The position numbers and the translations under genes are program-made. 11,986 nt of DNA, taken from positions 1 to 11,986 of the forward strand of contig JAEZPW010000158.1 of the NCBI GenBank assembly GCA_023441255.1, given 5' to 3'. Source of the stretch: Acidobacteriota bacterium (GTDB lineage: Bacteria; Acidobacteriota; Terriglobia; Terriglobales; Acidobacteriaceae). Shown piece by piece: positions 7,535-11,986 of this stretch. Position 1 is the first letter of the stretch. Every line of letters begins with the position of its first letter. The notes beneath the pieces are model-generated. The model was not told the DNA's origin and searched no databases. It worked only from the letters and a program-made list of their open reading frames with translations.

Positions 7535-7981
7535 TCACGTCCTTGCCCTGAAAAACGCCTCTGAGGAGTCTCCGATCTGACGCAACTCCTCCTCTGAAAG
7601 CAACTGCTGCATTCGCTCAAACAGCTGTTGCTCTTCTTTGCGTACGTGGCTCGACAGTGTCGAAGCGAAGTCCGACAGGTCCCGTGCGCTGAGCGATAAT
7701 GCCGTCGCCGCAAGACTGTACGATCGAAGCACGATGTGCTCGGCTGCCAGCTCGGAAACAAGTTTTCGAAGCTCTTCGAACCGCATGGCGGCAGGGAAGA
7801 GAATCTGTTCCTCGGCTTCAAAGTGAGCTTCGATTTCCGACTCGAATGCGGCGCGTATTTCAGCCTGCCAGTAACTCAGGCCTTTGTCCGCATTCTCCAG
7901 TGCTCTGACGATTCTCACGCACAGCGCCAGCGCGTGCTGATGCTGGTGCGAGAACGACACCAGGCTTTTGTCCCGCAGCAT
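7535..7981 (-). CDS. Hemerythrin-like HHE domain protein
   Basis: A 148-residue, all-helical, soluble protein that is one hemerythrin domain from end to end. Candidate di-iron ligands follow the family pattern: a His cluster at 12, 14 and 16 (SHQHQHAL), His53 with Glu57 (HFEAEEQILFP), His82 (AAEHIVLR) and His112 with Glu116 (SSHVRKEEQQLF). Such proteins bind oxygen, nitric oxide or iron, or sense redox state; which applies here cannot be read from sequence. No membrane segment, signal peptide or extra output domain is seen. The start has an AGGAA ribosome site (7984-7988), and a 7-bp hairpin sits just upstream in the leader. It precedes treY by 69 bases on the same strand with no obvious terminator between, so a two-gene operon linking oxygen or iron stress with trehalose synthesis is possible (inference). 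Confidence 0.88.
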   Translation of the reverse strand: MLRDKSLVSFSHQHQHALALCVRIVRALENADKGLSYWQAEIRAAFESEIEAHFEAEEQILFPAAMRFEELRKLVSELAAEHIVLRSYSLAATALSLSARDLSDFASTLSSHVRKEEQQLFERMQQLLSEEELRQIGDSSEAFFRART

Positions 7982-7993
7982 GCTTCCTATCCT

Positions 7994-8011
7994 AGCCGAC
8001 TCTCGTCGGCT
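7994..8011 (-). promoter_or_regulatory. Leader hairpin upstream of the hemerythrin-like gene
   Basis: AGCCGAC (7994-8000) and GTCGGCT (8005-8011) form a perfect 7-bp stem with a 4-base loop, ending 5 bases before the AGGAA ribosome site of the leftward gene. It could affect translation or RNA stability. It has only three Ts after it on the plus strand and nothing terminates there, so a terminator is unlikely. A second palindrome, GTCGC-A-GCGAC at 8023-8033, lies just upstream and could be an operator. Confidence 0.4.
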
Positions 8012-8065
8012 TTACTAAATCTGTCGCAGCGACGAAAATACTTGGTTGCTCCGAACCCGACGGCT

Positions 8066-8093
8066 TTGACCATTAACCGGTATTCCGTCTAAA
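8066..8093 (+). promoter_or_regulatory. Candidate sigma-70 promoter for the small-ORF/dehydrogenase unit
   Basis: TTGACC (8066-8071, five of six consensus bases) is followed 16 bases later by TCTAAA (8088-8093, four of six), inside an A-rich stretch. Initiation would fall near 8100, about 60 bases before the small gene and just upstream of the dyad at 8107-8121. The match is moderate. Confidence 0.35.
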
Positions 8094-8106
8094 AAACTTC
8101 ATTCAG

Positions 8107-8121
8107 CACTGCTTAGCAGTG
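8107..8121. promoter_or_regulatory. 15-bp dyad CACTGC-TTA-GCAGTG, possible operator or leader hairpin
   Basis: Perfect 6-bp arms around a 3-base centre, 38 bases before the ATG of the 61-residue gene and just after the proposed transcription start. This is a good position for a repressor site; as RNA it would be a small hairpin. It does not match the common LexA boxes I know. Confidence 0.45.
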
Positions 8122-8147
8122 TGCATCTAATCGGAATCGCTCGAACT

Positions 8148-8152
8148 GGAGG
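8148..8152 (+). promoter_or_regulatory. Strong Shine-Dalgarno site that fixes the start of the 61-residue gene
   Basis: GGAGG lies 7 bases before the ATG at 8160. A GTG 39 bases further upstream (8121) is in frame but has no ribosome site and overlaps the dyad, so 8160 is preferred. Confidence 0.8.
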
Positions 8153-8159
8153 ACTTTCA

Positions 8160-8345
8160 ATGGTTGCGACCGGCGAATTGATTCGCTCGATGAACTACGT
8201 AGACGACATAGCTGCCACGTTACGCCGTATCGTCGCCACGGCGTCGATGATGACGGAAGAAGAGCGCAAGCGCCTCGCCGAGTACATGCGCAGCTCCGAT
8301 CCCAACTTCGTCAAAGTTGTCGAACAACTCGCCGCTGGAAAATAG
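8160..8345 (+). CDS. Small 61-residue protein of unknown function
   Basis: I do not recognise a family. The protein is soluble and probably helical, with no signal peptide, membrane segment or cysteine. Residues 10-30 are an amphipathic stretch (MNYVDDIAATLRRIVATA), followed by an acidic-basic helix (TEEERKRLAEYM) and a C-terminal helix ending EQLAAGK. The GGAGG site 7 bases upstream is among the best in the window, and the codon use resembles the neighbours, which argues for a real gene. Its stop codon is one base before the ATG of the 3-hydroxyacyl-CoA dehydrogenase, so the two are almost surely co-transcribed and translationally coupled. It could be a small partner or regulator of the dehydrogenase, or only a leader ORF that delivers ribosomes to it; neither is shown by the sequence. 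Confidence 0.72.
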   Translation: MVATGELIRSMNYVDDIAATLRRIVATASMMTEEERKRLAEYMRSSDPNFVKVVEQLAAGK

Positions 8346-8346
8346 G

Positions 8347-9270
8347 ATGCCATCTCGCGAACCTAAAACTATCGCAGTGATCGGTGCCGGAACCATGGGC
8401 CGCGGCATCGCTCATGCCTCCGCGATTGGCGGCTATCGCACCATCCTGGAGGATATCCTCCCGGCAGCGTTGCGCCGCGCCGAAGCTGAAATCCGCACGA
8501 ATCTCGACAAGGGAGTCGAACTCGGCAAGCTGACTCGTCAGCAAGCCGAGCAGGCCATCGGCAGGATCGAGTTCGCCAGCTCTGTTGAAGAAGCGGCTCG
8601 TGCCGCAGACCTCGTCATCGAAGCCGTCCCCGAGGAGATGGAATCGAAGATCGAGATTTTCACGCTTCTCGACAAGATCTGCCGCCCCGACACCATTCTG
8701 GCTTCCAACACTTCTTCGCTCAGTGTTACCGAGATTGCATCCGTCACCTACACTCCCCGGCGATGTGTCGGAATGCATTTCTTCAACCCAGTGCACAAGA
8801 TGAAGCTGCTGGAAGTCGTTCGTGCTCTGGAAACCGACGACGAGGTGGTCGCGGCCGCCGCTGAAGTTGGCCGCCGCATGGGGAAGGAAGTCGTCGTCAT
8901 CAGGGAATCGCCTGGCTTTATCACCAGCCGGATCAACGCCATGATCGGCAACGAGGCATTCTTCATGTTGCAGGAGGGCGTTGCTTCCGCCGCCGATATC
9001 GACAAGGCCATCAAACTGGGCTTGAACCACCCCATGGGTCCCTTCGAAATGGTAGATCTTGTGGGGCTCGACACTCGCTTGCACGTTCTGGAATACCTGC
9101 ATCGCACCTTGGGCGAAAAGTACCGCCCATCGCCGTTGCTGGTGCAATACGTCAAGGCCGGTCGTCTCGGTCGGAAGGCGGGGCGCGGCGTCTACGACTA
9201 TCCCGCTCAGTCCGCCGGAAGCACGGCAGCTTCGGCCTCAGGCTCCGGCACTTCCAACGAATCCAGCTAA
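8347..9270 (+). CDS. 3-hydroxybutyryl-CoA / 3-hydroxyacyl-CoA dehydrogenase
   Basis: Cytoplasmic NAD(P)-dependent enzyme that interconverts 3-hydroxyacyl-CoA and acetoacyl-CoA in beta-oxidation, butanoate or polyester metabolism. The 307 residues begin with a Rossmann fold with GAGTMGRGIA (13-22) and an acidic end to strand 2 (Glu35-Asp36). SNTSSLSV (120-127) supplies the substrate-side serine. The catalytic pair is His144 in MHFFNPVHKMKLLE and Glu156. The C-terminal helical domain (about 190-285) holds GLNHPMGPFEMVDLVGLD and AGRLGRKAGRGVYDY, diagnostic for the single-domain Hbd/PaaH type. The usual Asn of GFxxNR is Ser194 here (GFITSR), which I believe occurs in a known subfamily. The last 22 residues are a Ser/Ala/Gly tail. 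I chose the ATG at 8347, one base after the small gene; an in-frame TTG at 8317 would add 10 residues inside that gene and is less likely. The substrate chain length, and so the symbol (hbd, paaH, mmgB), cannot be fixed. Confidence 0.93.
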   Translation: MPSREPKTIAVIGAGTMGRGIAHASAIGGYRTILEDILPAALRRAEAEIRTNLDKGVELGKLTRQQAEQAIGRIEFASSVEEAARAADLVIEAVPEEMESKIEIFTLLDKICRPDTILASNTSSLSVTEIASVTYTPRRCVGMHFFNPVHKMKLLEVVRALETDDEVVAAAAEVGRRMGKEVVVIRESPGFITSRINAMIGNEAFFMLQEGVASAADIDKAIKLGLNHPMGPFEMVDLVGLDTRLHVLEYLHRTLGEKYRPSPLLVQYVKAGRLGRKAGRGVYDYPAQSAGSTAASASGSGTSNESS

Positions 9271-9282
9271 CAAACTCACGCA

Positions 9283-9318
9283 GGGACCGTCTATGTGTCT
9301 GGTCGCGCCGACGGTCCC
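9283..9318. repeat. 9-bp inverted repeat between dehydrogenase and permease genes
   Basis: GGGACCGTC (9283-9291) and GACGGTCCC (9310-9318) are perfect inverted copies around an 18-base spacer, starting 13 bases after the dehydrogenase stop. As RNA this is a GC-rich hairpin. No T run follows, so it is not a classic intrinsic terminator. It could limit read-through, protect the 3' end of the upstream message, or bind a regulator. It marks the likely border between two transcription units. Confidence 0.6.
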
Positions 9319-9401
9319 CGTGTGCCTGACTCGTGACTGAGCCAGAAAAAAATATTCAGGAACCTGCCGCGCCGACCTTACGTATAGGTGTTCGAGGGGC
9401 C

Positions 9402-10652
9402 ATGCAGATCTTCGTCGATATCATGCGGCAAACTCTGCGTACGTTGTGGGCTCACAAACTGCGTTCTTTCCTGACCATGTTTGGAATAGCGTGGGGCGTT
9501 GGTTCGTTGCTGCTGTTGGTCGGCTTGGGTGAAGGTTTCCGCTCCGGACAGGCGAAGAACCTTGCGCAACTCGGCACGGATGTCATGTTCCTTTTCCCGG
9601 GGCGTATTCCGGCTGTCGAAGGAAGCACAAAGGCTGGCCGCACTTACCGCATCACCTACCAGGACTACCTGACCATCACGTCTCAAGCTGTTCGCGTGCG
9701 CGCCGTCTCTCCCATACTCTCGCGCGGCGACATCCGCGCCTCCAGCGAATACAACAATGCGGCCGGCCAGGTCACCGGCGTCGCCAGCAACTTCAACAAG
9801 ATTCGTTGGGTTCCGATCCAGACCGGCCGTTGGATCACCCCTGAAGACGACGCGGAGGCAAGGCGCGTAGCTGTCATCGGCGCCGACATGCAGAAGAACC
9901 TGTTTGCCGGCAGGCCGGCGGTCGGCAGCGTCATGCTGCTGAACGGCAATCGATTCGAGATCATCGGCATCATGGAGCGCACCAACCGCGGCGGCAGCAT
10001 GAGCGGTGTGGACATGCGCGTGTTCGTCCCCATAAACACGATGCGCAACCTGTTTCCTCTGAAGGGCGAAAACAACGAAGACGCCATATCTTTTCTGAAT
10101 TACCAGCCGCTCACCACTGACCAGCACGCTGCCGCGCAGCAGGAGGTGCACGAGATCATCGCCCGCCTGCATGGCTTCGATCCAAAAGCCAAAGACGCTT
10201 TTGAAGATTGGGACACGATCGAGGGCACCAAACGGGTCGGCATGATCTTCGATGCCATGGACTACTTTCTCGGCGGCGTAGGAGTAGTCACCCTTGCCCT
10301 CGGCGCTATCGGCATCATCAACATCATGCTCGTTTCTGTTACGGAACGGACCAAGGAGATTGGTCTGCGCAAGGCGCTTGGCGCAACCAATCGCAACATC
10401 CTTGCTCAGTTCTTCATGGAGGGTGCGTTCCTGACTGGCCTCAGCGGTTCTCTTGGGCTCCTCGGAGCAAGTGTGCTGGTGTGGGGCCTGGCCCAACTAC
10501 CCGCCCCTCGCGGCTTCGACACGCCACGTATCGTCCCCGTTTCGGCCGCACTCGCGATTGGCGCGTTGTGTATTGCAGGAATAGTTGCCGGTCTCTACCC
10601 GGCGCGCAAGGCTGCGATGCTGCAGCCAGTTGAGGCTCTTCGCCAGGAGTAG
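9402..10652 (+). CDS. MacB/FtsX-type ABC transporter permease (first of a pair)
   Basis: Inner-membrane permease of the MacB family without its own ATPase domain. From the ATG at 9402 it has 416 residues. A first membrane helix (about 22-42, in FLTMFGIAWGVGSLLLLVG) is followed by a large periplasmic MacB_PCD domain (about 45-285) and three helices at roughly 290-312, 340-365 and 378-400. The cytoplasmic loop SVTERTKEIGLRKALGAT (312-329) is the FtsX-family coupling region, and YPARKAAMLQPVEALR closes the protein. Members move peptides, lipids or antibiotics, or transmit force, using a separate ATPase, often with a periplasmic adaptor; none is in the window, so the substrate is unknown. GAGG at 9394-9397 supports the ATG. 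A GTG at 9333 would add 23 hydrophilic residues but has no ribosome site. The second permease begins 2 bases after the stop, and the two are similar throughout, consistent with an old duplication and a heterodimer. Confidence 0.9.
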   Translation: MQIFVDIMRQTLRTLWAHKLRSFLTMFGIAWGVGSLLLLVGLGEGFRSGQAKNLAQLGTDVMFLFPGRIPAVEGSTKAGRTYRITYQDYLTITSQAVRVRAVSPILSRGDIRASSEYNNAAGQVTGVASNFNKIRWVPIQTGRWITPEDDAEARRVAVIGADMQKNLFAGRPAVGSVMLLNGNRFEIIGIMERTNRGGSMSGVDMRVFVPINTMRNLFPLKGENNEDAISFLNYQPLTTDQHAAAQQEVHEIIARLHGFDPKAKDAFEDWDTIEGTKRVGMIFDAMDYFLGGVGVVTLALGAIGIINIMLVSVTERTKEIGLRKALGATNRNILAQFFMEGAFLTGLSGSLGLLGASVLVWGLAQLPAPRGFDTPRIVPVSAALAIGALCIAGIVAGLYPARKAAMLQPVEALRQE

Positions 10653-10654
10653 AC

Positions 10655-11899
10655 ATGATCGGGGACATACTGCATCAGGCAGTATCCGCTTTGCGCTTCA
10701 ATCGCCGTCGCAGCACCCTCACCATGCTCGGAATGGCGTGGGGCATCGCAACCGTTGTGCTCCTGCTCGCCTACGGTGCGGGGTTTCAGCGTGCGCTCAT
10801 GGCGGCCTTCTCGACCTTCGGTTCTGACATGATCATGGTTTTCCCGGGCCGGACCTCCGTAGAAGCAGGTGGTGCTAAGGCCGGCACCGACATTCGCCTC
10901 ACGCTTGCGGATGTCGACTACGTCAACAATGAAGTTCCGCTGGTCAAGCGCATTTCTCCCATGGCGGAGAAGGAGTCTACCGTCCAGTACAACAACAGAA
11001 CCGCGACCATAAGCACCATCGGCGTTTATCCCGTGTACAGTCGCATCAGGTCGATCGAGGTCGAGAACGGCTCCTTCTTCAATGACGAAGACGAGGTCGG
11101 CCGGCGCAGAGTGGCCGTCATCGGCGCTGACGCCAAGAAAAAACTGTTCTCGGGCCTGAACGCTCTGGGCGAGAGTATCCGCGTGAACGGCATCTCGTTC
11201 GAGGTCGTCGGCGTGCTCAAGTACACGCTCTCCGATAGCGACGACAACATGAACAACCAGGTACTGGTCCCGTTCAGCACCATGGGCGATCTCATGGACA
11301 CCTACCACATCAGCGGCATATTCCTCACGTACGAAGGCCCTGAGCACCTGAAAGTGGCGCAGAGCATTCGTAACGTGATGGCGGCCCACCACAGCTTTCG
11401 TCCAGACGACAAACGCGCGGTCTTCGTCATAGACATCAAGGACGAGCTGAAAGAATTAGCCGTTATCACCATCGGCATCAAGATCCTGCTGGCCTTCATC
11501 GGCATGCTGACACTGGGCATAGGCGGCATCGGACTCATGAACATCATGCTGGTCTCGGTCAGCCAGCGCACCCGTGAGATCGGCGTCGAGAAGGCTCTCG
11601 GCGCTCGCAAGCGGCACGTTCTCCTCCAATTCCTGCTGGAGGCGCTCGCCATAACCTTTGCCGGCGGGCTTGCCGGAGTGGTGCTCGCCTACGTCGTTTC
11701 ATGGACCGTAGGCTCCCTTACCCTTTGGAGCGCCTTTTACGAAAACGCCGGCGCCGAAGGTGACATCCACCTCCACATCGACGTCACTACACTCGTTATC
11801 TCGACCATGATTCTGGTCTTCGTCGGCCTGATCAGCGGCATGCTTCCTGCAATCCGCGCAGCGCGGCTAGACCCCATCGAAGCACTCCGGTACGAATAG
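10655..11899 (+). CDS. MacB/FtsX-type ABC transporter permease (second of a pair)
   Basis: A 414-residue paralogue of the preceding permease with the same plan. Helix 1 is at about 20-44, the periplasmic domain at about 45-270, and three helices at about 275-302, 326-352 and 377-400. The coupling region is SVSQRTREIGVEKALGAR (301-318) and the end is RAARLDPIEALRYE. Shared blocks with its neighbour include the TMxGxAWG start, VFPGR/LFPGR, RRVAVIGAD and GIxxMNIMLVSV-type segments, but the two are clearly diverged. AGGAG at 10645-10649, inside the end of the upstream gene, sits 5 bases before the ATG, so translation is coupled and equal expression is likely. A one-to-one heterodimer using an ATPase encoded elsewhere is the simplest reading (inference). 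No terminator with a T run is visible before the window ends; hairpin-bearing repeats start 17 bases after the stop. Confidence 0.9.
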   Translation: MIGDILHQAVSALRFNRRRSTLTMLGMAWGIATVVLLLAYGAGFQRALMAAFSTFGSDMIMVFPGRTSVEAGGAKAGTDIRLTLADVDYVNNEVPLVKRISPMAEKESTVQYNNRTATISTIGVYPVYSRIRSIEVENGSFFNDEDEVGRRRVAVIGADAKKKLFSGLNALGESIRVNGISFEVVGVLKYTLSDSDDNMNNQVLVPFSTMGDLMDTYHISGIFLTYEGPEHLKVAQSIRNVMAAHHSFRPDDKRAVFVIDIKDELKELAVITIGIKILLAFIGMLTLGIGGIGLMNIMLVSVSQRTREIGVEKALGARKRHVLLQFLLEALAITFAGGLAGVVLAYVVSWTVGSLTLWSAFYENAGAEGDIHLHIDVTTLVISTMILVFVGLISGMLPAIRAARLDPIEALRYE

Positions 11900-11916
11900 C
11901 AGTACGCATCGCTAAA

Positions 11917-11986
11917 GCCTGTGTAGCTCTAGACCGCCTGTGCAGCGCTAACGCTGCCTGTGTAGCGCCGGGTCTGTGACCCGGCG
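11917..11986. repeat. Three GCCTGTGYAGC repeats with hairpins, running off the right edge
   Basis: GCCTGTGTAGC starts at 11917, GCCTGTGCAGC at 11936 and GCCTGTGTAGC at 11956, with spacings of 19 and 20 bases. The second is followed by a 5-bp hairpin (CAGCG 11943-11947 with CGCTG 11952-11956). The third carries an 8-bp hairpin (CGCCGGGT 11966-11973, loop CTGTG, ACCCGGCG 11979-11986) that ends exactly at the window edge and may be longer. This looks like an intergenic REP-like element; I recall similar hairpin repeats in Acidobacteriota genomes but could not check. The last hairpin may also act in 3'-end formation of the permease message. Confidence 0.7.

Noticed and set aside
8311..9147. 278-residue antisense open frame over the dehydrogenase
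   Set aside because: The plus strand has unmistakable HAD motifs. Long antisense frames are expected with this codon bias, and this one shows no recognisable domain.
9378..10496. 372-residue antisense open frame over the first permease
   Set aside because: A shadow of the permease: rich in His, Asp and Arg, with no domain, no ribosome site and no sensible operon position.
11917..11986. CRISPR array
   Set aside because: The repeats are 11 bases long with 8-9 base gaps and vary in sequence. That is far from CRISPR dimensions, and no cas gene is present.

Overview
The window looks like a stretch of chromosome from an Acidobacteriota bacterium, probably class Terriglobia. The reasons are moderately high GC, the style of the PpiD-like protein (N-terminus MIRFLQTPGKAKK), paired MacB-like permeases and a GCCTGTGYAGC-plus-hairpin intergenic repeat. 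This assignment is inferred from recollection of such genomes and was not tested by a search. There are no RNA genes, no CRISPR array and no insertion sequence or phage gene. Eight complete protein genes and one partial gene cover almost all of the window.

Left edge (1-813): a leftward gene runs off the window. Its 203 visible codons encode a signal peptide followed by a Gly/Thr/Ser-rich chain that ends in a strict Gly-X-Y collagen-like run dominated by Gly-Thr-Thr. A rightward gene starts about 200 bp away. It encodes a membrane-anchored SurA/PpiD-type periplasmic folding factor and ends at a strong intrinsic terminator (2824-2851).

Centre (2852-7981): a carbohydrate block. malQ (4-alpha-glucanotransferase, GH77, rightward) and treY (maltooligosyl trehalose synthase, GH13, leftward) converge and overlap by 54 bp at their 3' ends. 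Both act on alpha-1,4-glucans: MalQ redistributes maltodextrin chain lengths, and TreY turns the reducing end of maltooligosaccharides into a trehalosyl unit that TreZ (not in the window) would release. A LacI-type palindrome lies in the malQ leader. Upstream of treY, on the same strand, is a small hemerythrin-like protein with a full set of candidate iron ligands.

Right (7982-11986): a rightward series begins with a 61-residue protein of unknown function that has a strong ribosome binding site. One base later follows a 3-hydroxybutyryl-CoA dehydrogenase, then a 9-bp inverted repeat, then two tandem paralogous MacB/FtsX-type ABC permeases 2 bp apart with no ATPase or adaptor in view. The window ends inside an array of short GCCTGTGYAGC repeats carrying hairpins.

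Most genes are ordinary members of known families. I see no convincing new multi-gene system. The items most worth a second look are the collagen-like secreted protein, the edge repeat array, the 61-residue protein, and the apparently histidine-less parvulin domain.
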